Of a DNA stretch of 64,000 nucleotides, positions 45,690 to 57,399 are shown piece after piece. Below the pieces are notes generated by a model. The model saw nothing but the letters and a program-made list of their open reading frames with translations, searched no databases and had not been told where the DNA came from. The stretch's first letter is position 1; every line of letters starts with the position of its first letter. Position numbers and translations under genes: made by a program. The stretch covers positions 16,620,501-16,684,500 of the forward strand of contig NC_133032.1 of the NCBI RefSeq assembly GCF_048771995.1, read 5' to 3'. The stretch is from Taeniopygia guttata. Taxonomy: Eukaryota > Chordata > Aves > Passeriformes > Estrildidae.

Positions 45690-47350
45690 CTTTTGTTCCC
45701 CTTGTCTCCTCGGATGCCGCTCCTTCGTGCCGCAGCGGGAGCTCCTGGCAGCGGGGCCGGCGCGGGGCGCCGCAGGTGAGGGGGCGGCGGGGGAGCCTCG
45801 GCCGGGCCGCGGCGGTGCGGGCCGGGCCGCGGCGGTGCGGGCCCGGCTGCGGTTGTGAGGGTCCGGCCGCACTCCTGCCGCCCTCCGCGCCCGGCCTCCT
45901 TCCCGGGACTGCGTGGGGAGGAAGCCCCCGCCCGTGGCGCCGGGAGCTCTCTACACCTGCCTTGCTCAGGGCTGCGGGGGAGGAGGAGGTGAGGTAGCAA
46001 ATGTGTTCTCAGGTGAGCACGGGGGCTGTGAACCACCCGTCTCTGCCGCGCTTGGCATGCATAGGCTGGGAAGGAGCTTTTTGCTACCTGCTCCCATCAC
46101 CCTCTGACAAATGCCGGCTTCAGAGAGGAGCCCTCCGCCCGCCACTGCCATGATAATCACCAAATGCCCCACAGATGTGGGAGAGGACTTTTCCGCCTCT
46201 CTCTTGCTGAAATAGTTCGTCGCACCTAGACCACTGGTCATTATCACCGCTCGGCCGCAGCAGCGCGGGCACGGCGCTACAAGAAATCTTTGCATTGCTA
46301 TTGGGATCAGAGGTCACCGCTGCAGGGGACCAGGGCTGGTTTATTAAACAGCCAAGTCTGTTTAAGGTGTAATTCCTCAGGAAGAGCAGTGTGCTTGTGG
46401 CCATTTAAACGAGTTAACGGAGCGTGCCCGTTCAAGCCCCTCTGTGCTTTTCCCCAGGCACAAACCCCAGCTCGACCGGCGGGCGCCCGGGGTTGCTGTC
46501 GGCCGAGCCGCCTCAGCCCCGCAGGTCTGTGACCTCTGGCTCCTGCCCATGTCACATCCCTGTCCTCCGGGTGGAAACTGCGGAAGAAAGTGCAGGATGC
46601 GCCTTGGTTTCGCTGACACCGCTCCAGCCGCGCTGGCTCCCGCACTGGGTAATGACCGGGCTCACACAGGCGCCCGGGCGGGAGGCTCCGGGGCGGGGGC
46701 GGGTTACGGACTGTCCCTGCCCGTGCCTGGGCGTTGGCAGCGGGTGCTGGGAGTGCGGCCCTACGCGGGGAGTCCCGTATGCCCGCACTCCGGCGCCACA
46801 CGAGCATCTGCGAGGCGGAAACCTCCCCTGGAGGCCGGGGCCGCCGTCCCAGCCCCGCAGCGCTGCCCGGGGTCAAACGCGCTCCCGCGGCTCTCCCCGG
46901 CCGGGTCCGGGGCCCCCCGAGCCCGCCCGCGCCTTGGCGCGGCCCGCGGGACAGCGGCCGGCAGGGGGCGCTCTGGCTCCGGGAACGCGCTGCCGCTGCC
47001 CGGCCCGGCCCGGCCGCCCCGCGGGCAGCGCTGGGGCAGGGCCGGGGCACGGGCGGCTGCCCCGGGCGCCCGGCAGGTACCGCGGGGCCGGGCTGCCGCA
47101 CGGCTGCGAGCAGGTGACGACTTCCCCGGCAGAGCCACCGGCCCGGGGGGACGGCTCGGGAGGTGCAGCCCGGCCCTGCCCGGCACCCGAGCGCAGCTGG
47201 GCGGGCGCGGGGAAGGCGGCGCCGCGCGGGGGGAGCGGCCGGGCCGCCGGGGCCGCGGCCGCCGGCAGAAGTTGGTGCCGAACGCGCTGCGGCCGGGGCT
47301 GCAGCCGCGGGTTTCTTTGTGCGCCCGTCAGCACTTGGGGTGACATTCCC
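45690..47350. promoter_or_regulatory. orphan CpG island inside the dynein pseudogene
   Basis: About 1.66 kb of very GC- and CpG-rich DNA with sharp borders against AT-rich flanks, about 20 kb beyond the CDCA7 end. On the plus strand an ATG at 45714 starts a short Ala/Gly/Arg-rich frame ending at a consensus donor (CGCAG|gtgagg, 45775/45776), preceded by a pyrimidine-rich, 5'-UTR-like stretch, so a plus-strand transcript could start here. The long frames inside (up to 328 codons on + and 264 on -) have no domain and reflect base composition. It could be the promoter of a long non-coding RNA or a distal promoter/enhancer of the CDCA7-SP3 interval. Confidence 0.75.
45801..45860. repeat. 20-bp GC-rich tandem repeat, 3 copies
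   Basis: Two perfect copies of gccgggccgcggcggtgcgg at 45801 and 45821, then a third degenerate copy (about 15 of 20) at 45841. It lies in the left edge of the orphan CpG island, 25 bases after the possible donor. Confidence 0.9.
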
Positions 47351-48274
47351 TTCGCCGCGCGGGTGGCCGGCGATTTCTCCCTTTTTTATTGCTGGAAGAG
47401 GTTATTCTAGTCAAGAGAAAATGAAAAAAAGCCTTCGTAATTTTCACGAGGTTCTTTAGAATATAGTGCCGAAAAAGCAACTTGTGTGGTTTTTTTTTTT
47501 TGTTTTGTTTTGTAATTGCTGAGTTTTTTAGCATTCAGGTGGATGCTCTTTCTTTTAGTACAGATTTATGCTCTAAAGAGATACTAGGTTTCTTTGGCAT
47601 ATCTGTGATCATAGCCTACAACTACTACCTATACACACCTGTGTTTGTAAGTATCTTTTAAGACTCAGTAAGAAAAATTGTTTTCCTTAAAAGCATTCCA
47701 AAACAAAAATTAAAAAGGACGGAGGAAAATATGATAACCTCACAGCTGAGCCATGCTTCCCTCTAATGTATGATCCAAATGTTTTCAAGCAAACCCATAG
47801 GAATATAAATTTGTGTAGTGAATCTCACTGACTTACATCAGCTGAAGACCTAATTCCAGTGAACTGCATGCTCAGAATATGTAAAAGATACTCCAGAGAC
47901 ATACAACCACATGGTTGTGCATCTCAAGATAAACCAAACTAAGCTAGATGAAACCAAAATAAATTCTTGTTCTGTACTACAGTAATTACCTGTAGTGACT
48001 GCAAATTCTTCATTTCCCTTGCACACAGACAGGTACTTAGCTAGAAACTGTATGTGACGCTTTAAAATTGAAAGAAGTAGTTTCTTGTTTGATTTTTTTT
48101 TTCTTTTTTGGTGACAGATGGGTGGTCACATATGTGAACAAATCTTTAAGGAATTAATTCTGCTTTGCTATTGCATATCCTGTAAAGGCTTTTAGTGACT
48201 TCACTGTTTCAAGTGGCTTTAAAATGAGAAGTTTAATACTCACATTTTTAAAGTTTTATTTCTGTGGTGGTTTG

Positions 48275-48501
48275 CCTGCCTGGTCAAATTTATCCAGTGC
48301 AGCATGATGATCATGTTACAGGTAGTGGCTTATCAGTTATTTTAATGGGAGGTTTCCTAAATCCACTCTGGAATGAGATGTATTTTAGGGAAAGGAGCAG
48401 GTTCCCCACACTCAAAACCAGTTGCCTTGCTGACTTCCTTCCCTGGTTTTCTTCAGTAATTTCTCTAATGTGTCCAACCACTTTACTACAAAATAAATAT
48501 T
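48275..48501 (-). pseudogene. dynein relic block 2 (K-W-L to I-K-I-T), frameshifted
   Basis: The block reads N-I-Y-F-V-V-K-W-L-D-T-L-E-K, continuing in sequence order from the W-V-I-L-Q of block 1. The expected acceptor before it reads tatctctg, with no AG. The next AG (tttgtag, 48486-48487) would splice straight into a TAA. Homology then changes frame to E-P-A-P with H-L-I-P-E and a TAG, changes again to P-I-K-I-T-D-K-P, and returns to A-L-D-K-F-D-Q. All are standard dynein landmarks in the right order with the wrong phase. The 3' limit is approximate. Confidence 0.85.
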
Positions 48502-49036
48502 CAGAGATAAGGAGGGAGAGGGGGGAGAAGGGAGGAAAAAATAGGCCTCCCAGTGAGCTATTGATTTGAAATTTCAAACATTTTATTGATACAAGAAAAA
48601 CCCAGACATAAGGAAGCAGTTTGATATTGCACAATATTTGAAAAAAAATGTGTGCATCTGTTTAGCACAATACACTGCATAATGACAGCAATCTTCCCTG
48701 TTTGTATCTATTCATCTGATTATACAGCATAACAATTCTTTTTGCTACACATTTATTTACTAAAGGATTTTTTTAATGGATAATAAATTAGTAAATCAGA
48801 TATCGTGCTTGGGAAAATATGTTAGTTGACTCCCTACATGCAAGATAGTTGCAATTCATATTTTATGTGCTATTCAGTACATACAGAGATGAAGTTATGT
48901 GCTTCCCTTGTGGCAAAGACAAAGGAAGTTTTAAATCACTATTTAGTACTCTTTCATCTAGGCACATGTTATTTTGAAACGCTTCAGTTTTTAACACCGC
49001 AGTGCAGCACTGATGTAATGAAGAGCTTTGACTTAC

Positions 49037-49164
49037 TTGAAGTATAACCCATTGGCCTTCTTTTGATGCCTTTTCCACAGCTATTTCTGCTGCAGCTTCC
49101 TGTCCTTGACCCAGCGATACATTGTGAAGTTCTCCTGAGTCAATGGTAAATTCAAACTTGTTCC
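49037..49164 (-). pseudogene. dynein relic block 1 (G-Q-G-Q-E exon)
   Basis: 128 nt, open in phase, with acceptor ttctgtttag and donor CAA|gtaagt both intact. After two bases of a split codon it reads [18 protein letters not shown] and K-E-G-Q-W-V-I-L-Q. The L-G-Q-G-Q-E and W-V-I-L-Q motifs are dynein heavy-chain hallmarks. The usual His of G-H-W-V-I-L-Q is Gln here. This block alone could pass as a working exon. Confidence 0.9.
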
Positions 49165-52100
49165 CTAAACAGAACAATATACTGTACTACTTTGAGCCAA
49201 ATAATGAAGTGTTCAAACAAGCATATGTTCTACACACAGTGTTAAAATTGCACCACATCACATGAGTCACCAAAGGGAAAAAAAACCCTCAAAAATGTAG
49301 TTTCAATCAATCAGCTGAGCTAGGATATTGTGCTGCTTTCTGGCTAGGCATTCTGTATTAGTAAAATGCTTCTGTGTCTGAAAAGCATCCCAGAGTGAAA
49401 CAATTGATTCCTGCTGATGGCTTCCCTACATATTGCTTGTATGAATATTTCAATGCTTACTGAAGTGGATATGTTAGAAATTTATCTAAAGAAAAAAATA
49501 TGAATTAATGTCTCATTGAAGGTGACATTACACACTGGCAATGAAAGAGGTTTAGCAGAAGTCTTTATGCTGGCATTAGGAAGTAGTTGGTTCAGAGGAG
49601 GGTTAGCAAATTTTCAGTAGGGTCAAATCTGTTGCTCAAGTATAGTGTATATATATATGTATATGTATATATGCAAGGTTGATGACTTGTGCAAACACAG
49701 AAGAACAAGCTACCTCTGATTTCAGAAAGCAGCAAGTGTTCCCCAGGCAGCTGCCTGAGCCAAGCACTGAAACTTTCCTCAGACATTGAATGCCGGGTGT
49801 GTAATGCCATCGGTGTGTTAACATGTGACAGCACTCAGCAGTCATGGAAAGGTCTGGTTTATTTCTCTGGTTCTGGTAGAATTTCTAGGACCAGTAGTAT
49901 TGCTAACTTAACTTGCAGAAAGTTCTTTTATTTCATGGTGTTATGTTTTCTCATTATTTTTAGTAATAGTATTTAGTCCAAACTGATCTAATAGTTCAGA
50001 ATCTATAAAGGGACCAGTCCAGGAGATAAACACTACTGGGGAATAGCCCTGCCTTCTTTGGAAGTTTTTGTGAACACTGGACACATTTAGTTCCAAGTTA
50101 CATTTGGGCTAAGTTCCCATAAATTAAGAATTACAGTTGACAGAACCTCGTGAAAAAGATCAAGGTCTAAGACCTGTCTGTGGGGCATAATATTTTCTCA
50201 TGTCTTCTATTTGGTAGAGATCCAAATGCAGCACACGTTGGGGTCACTCACAGTACAAAATCTGCCCTCCAAAGGGCTGAGACTGGTGATGCAAACTGAC
50301 AGCACAAGTCATCCTGGACATTCTGCTACCTTACATTTGAGGAGAGAACTTCTCACTTTTCATGCCTTTAGAAATTTCTCCTTTCTGGACATTTCAAATC
50401 CATTTATTTTGCTTGTTCTATCCAGGAACTTTCAGTATCTCTCTTCAAGTAATGTAATTTATTTAACATTGTCCACAATTGAAAAAATAATATGTAGAGC
50501 CAGTACATTTGAGCACAAGCATGTGGATTTTTAAAATCAATGTAACTGAAGCTTTTTTATTTTTAAAAATAAATATAATATAAATTAAAAAATACTAAAA
50601 TGTAGGGTCATTATTGTAGACACACTTTACCCTGATTTCTCTTCATGGAGGTTTAAGGAGAAAGATAATTATTGAAATAGTGATCTAAGTTCAGAGTGTT
50701 CACAAAGCATGAGTTTGTTATTCGGTAACTAAGAGCTTTAGAACAGAACAGCTGTGAAATTAATAGGACTTATTTGTAATATTTATCAGTGTTTATTTTC
50801 TCAAAGCTTTGTGGTTTATTTGTGTCCAGTTTCCTCATTTAAAACATTTAACAATCTTTTCAAACTATGCGATACAGCGTCTGAATATTGTAAGCTTAAA
50901 TTATACACATCTAGAAACATTCCTTAGAGTATATGAATATGTTCACAGATGATGATTAAGTGTGTCAGTTTATAAGACCAGCTAAGCCGTCACCAAAGTA
51001 TGGACAAAATTCTAAACATAAATAATTTTTTTTCTGAAATTTTTGCCTTAACAAATTAATGTGGACTTTTGTGTGTAAGACTTTTAGTATGTCAGCAAGG
51101 CTAGAAAAACTGAATTGTGCTGGGAAAGAGTACAATAGAACATTCCAAGGTCAGGTGAACTCAGATTTCTCTAGAAGAGGAACAATTTCTATTAAGAAAT
51201 TGCCAGATCAAAGTTGTATGGTGAAATGCTTAAAATTTTAAAAGTCTGTAAGAACCAGACCTAAATTTTCCACTGTTTTAAGAAACAACGAGAGCTCCAC
51301 ACCATTATTTATTGTGTTGTACAAGGATGTGCTGGGTTCTGTTACTTGGCATTTAATCCAGAGGTGCATTCAGCTATGTATTAGTAGTGAGCACGGAGCC
51401 ATTAGAGCAGCAAAAGATAGGACAGAAATAAACTGTTGGCTGCAGTTGTCCCTTTGAAAAAGAACAGGAATTTTGAGAGGGGAGAGAAGGAGATTCCTTG
51501 GCCTCGGTGGAGTTTATTATTCTCTGGAAACAGGTAAACCAACCCTGGCTCAGGAAGATACTTTAGAATAGGAAGTGTTTTGCCTTTGAAATGTACCAGA
51601 TTACATGTCATTTCAAATAGTGTTCGTGGCAAAGATACCCCTGGGACCACCTTACAAGAGCTTTATTTCTTGCCTGCAAATTAGTCAATTCAAAACACTT
51701 CTCCTCTCATCTCTGCCTTCAGCTCTTAATACACACACGCCATTCGTAAAATAGTGGAGAAGAATGAAAAGACCCTGAATACAATGGTACAATTAAAAAA
51801 AATAAAACAAAAGACTGTAAAAGCAAGAACAAGATGGGTTTCAGCAGACAAGGGAAAAAATGAAATTTTGGTGCATTTTTGGAGGCATTTCAATAAACCC
51901 CTTTTCTTCCTTTTCAGCAGGGGCTCATTGAAACAGCTATGTTTTCCAAGTGCAGGCAGACAGCCAATAGCATCTAAATTATTTTTAAGAAAGCACTTAT
52001 AGCACTAAGCACTCACTACTACTAAATCCATCTTAGAGGAGAAGGGTGGAGTAAGAAGAAAGGTCAACAAATGTATCAAGTTCTTTGTGTAATGCCTCAC

Positions 52101-52896
52101 TGACATTTTCCAACTCCCTCAGCTGGCTTTTATTTTTTTATTTTTTATTTTTCAGAATCCTGGTAAAATGCAGTAAAGGATTTAAGGTTATCGTCTGTCT
52201 CTCTCTAACTTCTGACATCTCTTTATAACAAGAAAGAGTCACAGCCAACTGTAACAGGAGGGCAACACAATGAATTCTGGTAAGGCAGGGAAGGGGGGAG
52301 GTTCAACTTTGCTGCCCCTTTGCCCCTATTTCTTCCTCACAGAACAGAAGTGCCATCTGTTACTAGTCCTAACATGCATACATTTGATTTCCATTCAGTA
52401 ACAACTATCACAGGAAAAAGATTATCAAGTGATCTAAAGCACTATCAGCATTAGCAGATCTTCCCATCCAGTGTTTTGTTTGTACCTCCAAAGATCTAGC
52501 AGATGAAATGGATATGGGCAAGTATCTTATTTGCCTAGAATTATTTTGTTTTCTTGTAAAGGACCATATGGTCAAGGTGTGGATTATGACCAGACTGGGG
52601 ATATTTAGGTGCTTAGGTCAGAAAGAGATTTAGGAAAATCAAACAAGAGACTGATGTTTATATTCTCCAATCCAAACTCACTACAGTCTTTATTATTTGG
52701 TGTTGTAATACATCGTCATAATAATGGAAAATAAAATCATAACATGTTGTGTGAGGGTAGACAGTATTAAAGTATAAGACTGTTTTAAAGCAATCTGTAA
52801 AAATGTTTCTTAGGCTTCAGTCAAATTTGTCATGTTCACAAATAAAAATCCCAACACCATCAAAAACCTTCCAGCCCAGCACACTCAGTTTAAGAT
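49165..52896. other. non-coding DNA upstream of dynein block 1
   Basis: About 3.7 kb in which the preceding dynein exons would be expected on the minus strand. I found no S-P-G-V-D-P-like or M-Y-Q-like motif. A short TA-rich microsatellite lies near 49645-49675. Confidence 0.45.
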
Positions 52897-53230
52897 TGTG
52901 CTAGTTTTGACTGGGGTAGATTTTCTGGGTTAATTTTCTTCTTAGCAGCTAGTATGGGGCTGTGTTCTGGATTTGTGCTGGAAATAGTGTTGATAATTCA
53001 GAGATGTTTTAATTATTGCTGAGCAGTGCTCACACAGTGTCGAGGCCTTTTCTGCTCCTCACACCGTTCCAGCTGTGACGAGGCTGAGGGTGCACAAAAA
53101 GTTGAGAAGACAACAGCTGGGGCAGTTGACCCCAAGTGACCAAAGGGGATATTCCCTGCCACATGGCATCATGCTCTCTGTATAAACTAGAGATGGAAGT
53201 CAGCTGGGGACTGTGGCTCAAGGACGAGGT
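52897..53230 (+). mobile_element. solo LTR of an avian endogenous retrovirus, ERVL-like
   Basis: Starts TGTGCTAGTTTTGACTGGG and carries internal stretches typical of a very common bird LTR (agctagtatggggctgtg, ggatttgtgctggaaa, gctgagcagtgctcacac, ggcatcatgctctctgtata with a TATA-like core). Only LTR sequence is present, with no gag, pol or env, so this is a recombined solo copy. Similarity fades after about 53230 and the 3' end is not clear, so the copy is truncated or diverged. Confidence 0.8.
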
Positions 53231-56200
53231 ATTGGTTTGGTGATGGTTAGCATTTGTTTTTCATTAGCATCACTTTTTCTTGGGTATAATTTCTCTCTTT
53301 TTTGGTAATATTATGGATCCCAAAGCTATGCCCAGTTTTGCCTGATATCTTATTGTTGAAAGAAATGGGGTGCAGCAGCAGATCACTGCGAAGGAAGGGT
53401 GTCTACAGTGTGCTGTTTGCATAGCAGGGTAACGATTAAACAGTTGGTGCAGAGGGATTTCTCTGTCAGAGCCCTTCAGGTATTTCACTGCTCTTTCTTC
53501 TTGCTGTCTATACTTGATTATTTTAGCAGTCTCTCATTTCTTCAACGTCACATCTTTTCCCCCTTTGCTCTTGCTGCCTGTACACCTTGTTACTTAAAAC
53601 ACTTCTATGACCATAAATTGGCTGCCCTGTCAGATGCCAGCATTCTTCCCAAAGGCTGGGGAATGACCTCAAAGGTGGGAGATGCATGGCCAATGCTGTT
53701 ATAATGTAAATAAACATGTAAAATGGTTCAAAAGAAAAAAGCTAAGAAAATTAGTAGCAAGTAGCTTGTGCTTTAGACTAGATTAATTTGCTCAAGTCAA
53801 ATCTGAAGCTGATCTGTCTGGCAAACCTACTGATGCCTACATTGTCAAAATACATGAGACAACATTTCATTTCTCCAAATTTCCATTAATTTCATTGCCT
53901 TATTTTCTTTCTTTTCCTCCTACACGGGGATGACATTTTTGAAGTGTACTTTTAAGAGCATAATTTGATCAAATGATCCAAGGGAACTCCCTATAGATAT
54001 CCATGATTTAATGCTAGATGTGCTCTAAAGGTTAGCATGCCTGACAATGGCAATTGGTTTAACCCCAGTTAATTTTTAAATAATAATAGAGTGTGTTTTT
54101 TCTGAGCAGAACTGTAACTTGCTTACACAACTCAGAGAGAAAGGCAGGGCCCTGCCATATGTGGTGGTGAGCATTCTCAGCATCTCAGCCTCAACCAGAG
54201 CAGGTCTTTATCACCTTGCTGAAGTCAGTCATTGCACATGTCCTTGGGCAAGATGCTTGTAGCTGACTTCCAGATAACCTTGAGGATACTGGGCAAGAAT
54301 TCACTGGCTGGCTGATTTATGTTCCAGTATAGTAGATATTCTGTGCTCTGAAAACAAGTAGGGTCAGCATCTGAATTTCTTTGTCTTCTCTTTCTCTTCT
54401 CCACTTGGAATTTTATTTTCCAGCTCAGAACATACGCACTAGAAACCAAAGAAATCTCTTTTATCAGGTTAATATTTTCATCCTAGTCCCTGTTCATATC
54501 CATGTAGGCTTTGGGCTCCTCTGCTCTGTACCCATTTGACACTCTTTTCAAAGGGAAGAAGGAAACTCTTGGTATGGGTGCAGAGCTTGGAAAAGATCTG
54601 TGCCGAATAAGAGCGAGAACGCAGCTGCACAAGACTCAGCATACTTCTCACAGACAAAATGCAGTGAAGGAAAAGATGACACTTTAAGCTAAATGAGAGA
54701 TCATTATACAACACTCTTTCCATTCAGCTCATTCTAGGGGGAATATATACATGTGGCAGCAGCACTCGGAACATGAAGAGCTACTTTGAAAGTTGATGCG
54801 TTTCCCAGTGTTTGAGATGAAGATGGAAAGTAGAGAGTGAGAAAATTGGCTGTCCCTACAGAGGTGCCCCCCAGCCACAATAAAATTTGTGAAACCATTG
54901 TACTTTTCTATCTTTAACAAGAAAGAAGCCTGGACTGGTTCAGAGCAAATGCAGTTTGGAGGAAGCATTTCAGGCTGATGTTCTTCCCTGATGAGGGAGT
55001 TTTCCAGGGGCCTAGCAGAGCCAGCTGGCAGCATGAACAGCTCAAGCTACAGCAAGGAGACCCAATCAGAACTACACAAAGTTGTCCACATTCCCTTGTG
55101 CTGTGCTGAGTTGGGAAGGCATGCAAGGGAGACCTGAAAACCTGAAGGCAAAAGACTGCTCTGTGGGCTGCTTGGGCACACATACAGGTGTACATACACA
55201 GAGTGGTAAATGGGAGCTCGTGCAGGGTTCATGCTGTACTGGGAGAGCTAACTGGGCTGTGAAAGTAAGCTTTACCCTTTAAAACAGACCAAGGTAAATG
55301 ACAGTTGACAGTGATGCACGGGCAGTTGGGTTATTTACACTCAGCCTCATGTTCTCAGAGGGTTTTGCTCACTGCACTGCCTTGTGAAATCAGCAGTAAA
55401 AGCCTGTGACCAGAGGGAAAGTGGTAAGCCAGTAGTAGCACTAGATTAAAACAGCAGTTTGCGAACACACTGACCTCTTCCTGAGTGGTAACCTTGAGTG
55501 AGAACTAATTCAGTGGATTGATTTTATTCAGCTTGTCCATGAGAAAATAGAACACAGCAGCATTGACTGCAACTATCCAAAAGTGCTTGTGAGCTTCAGG
55601 GATCTTTATAGTGCTTGTTTCAGCTTCCAGGTTCTTAAAGATGTTGGTGATGTTATGATGTGCTATTACACTCTAAGGCTTCTGTTTGGCAAAAATGTAC
55701 TGGCAAAAGAATATAGATTAATCTAAGAATTTATTGTTAGTCCAATTAGTGTTTTAAACAGTCTAATAGTCAAAATTACTTAATGAGTATAGGAAGAGCT
55801 CATTAAAAATAGAGTTAGAATTGCTACACTAAAAATTCCTTCTTCTCTGGCATTGTGCTTATTCCCCCAGTTCTCCTTTGGGTCTTAATATTGGTATTCC
55901 TCAAAAGAAATGGGGGATTATTATGATGAATTACCACCAGGATTCATGTGATACTCATGGGAGAAGGATGTCTTTCTTCTGAGCCTCGTGTCTACTTGGA
56001 TTTAGTTTTATATGTTTTCGTAACACTATAATCTAACTATGATTAAATGGCTGATTTGTATCAGATGTGTCTGCACTCTTCCCCACAGCTGATTCTAGAA
56101 TTGTAGGCAGTTCAGTTCACAATGGATAACCATTTATTATTATCCTAAACTATTGTTAAACTAAAACAAATCTAGTAAAGAGTGCCTCACAGCTGGACAA

Positions 56201-57399
56201 TTGCTATCACAGCCAAACCAAGTTAAAATCTATCTAGGCCCAGAAAAAGCCAGAGCATTGCCGAGTCCCTACACTGTCACCTCAATACAAATCCTGTTGC
56301 TTTTTACCAATAATGGTAAAATCACATTTATTGGGCTATAAAATCACTTTGAATAGTCTGTGAAATGCAGAGCAAGGATTTGCAAATCCTGCTATGACTG
56401 CAGAGTCATGACTGAGCAGCAAATATTGGAAACATTCACACTTTCCTAACTTCTCTTGAATTAGAGTAATTCAAAGTCTGATTGACTTGTAATTCTTCAT
56501 TGCCATCAGGAGGCCAGCTAACAAAAAGTATTTGATTTTCATTGTCAATATAATTTTCCCAATCAGCAGGAATACTGTGATTATTAAAGTGAGAGCTATA
56601 GTTTGTAGTGCTAAGTTAAAAATTCTTGTAGCTGCAGGAGACCATAGTGTAACCTGATAAAGGTTTAGGATAATTAAGAAACATACTTGAATCTAAGATA
56701 CATCAGACATACAGACACACAGACAGGCACTAGCAGGTAGGTTTTACATGAGGTAGTTCAAAACAATTTCTGAAGCTGGATCTCTACACAAACACAACTA
56801 GACCTCATATATATGATTTGAGATTTATTAGAAACAGAATGAAAGATGTCATAGTCACACCTATTTACCTTTTGAGCTACATAATCAACTGAAGACTGGA
56901 AACTAATATCTTCACTTCTCTATTAATATTTCAATGCTATTTGTCAGCATTCTTCTGAAAAGACTCAATATTCCATTTTCTTTGGCAGACTGTGTTCACA
57001 GATGTACACCTTTAATAACAGAAGCACTTGTTATACATTTCCAAAATTACCTGATCAGCTTCCTACAAACAAGAACTTTTCCATCAATTTGATACATGAC
57101 TGTGTATTTTACATATATGCAGTTTTCATGCAAAATTTAAGTAGCTTTAAAATACCTCCCATACAATTGTACATAAATGGTATATTTATTTTGAAAATGT
57201 GAGTTTTCGATGGCAAAAAAAATACTCTGTTGATCTATCTTTTATGTTTTAAAAGAACTCAGAGTTCCAGCTGTACTTGCAACTATATATATTTTTTAAT
57301 GTTACAAGAATAGATATTAATGTCTAGGTGATTTTTAAATGTGATTACTCTCCAAAAGAGGACATACAGACCTTGTCGTCTGAAGATGAGGGAGTCACA
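53231..57399. other. non-coding DNA
   Basis: About 4.2 kb, AT-rich, with no supported gene, RNA or named repeat on either strand. Confidence 0.5.

Larger units (their letters stand above)
32338..49164 (-). pseudogene. axonemal dynein heavy chain pseudogene, DNAH9/11/17-like, multi-exon relic
   Basis: Six blocks on the minus strand, from 49.16 kb down to 32.34 kb, encode dynein heavy-chain segments in the correct order: G-Q-G-Q-E, K-W-L-x-T-L-E-K with E-P-A-P and I-K-I-T, N-L-D-Y-E-G-Y-H with Y-G-L-H-P-N, L-Q-E-L-N-L-G-L-K, L-P-D-T-W, then F-N-P-Q-S-F-L-T. These belong to the AAA6/C-terminal part of outer-arm beta-type chains, which drive ciliary and flagellar beating. Introns and several splice sites remain, so this is not a retrocopy. 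Lesions include a lost acceptor, at least three frame changes in one block, two or more in-frame stops and a 1-bp deletion. About 110 residues between blocks 2 and 3, the linker before block 4 and the end after block 6 were not found. The 5' part may continue past 49.2 kb or off the window. It lies tail to tail with CDCA7, as DNAH11 does with CDCA7L. A functional gene with missed exons is unlikely given the lesions. Confidence 0.85.

Noticed and set aside
46307-47410. Long open frames (328 codons on +, 264 codons on -) in the 46-47.4 kb CpG island
   Set aside because: High GC removes stops in all frames. The products are Ala/Gly/Pro/Arg mixtures with no domain, and both strands are open at once.
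48661-48690. A-V-I-M-Q-like string on the minus strand
   Set aside because: It lies on the wrong side (upstream of block 2) for the A-I-M-Q segment that follows F-L-T, and the flanks do not match.
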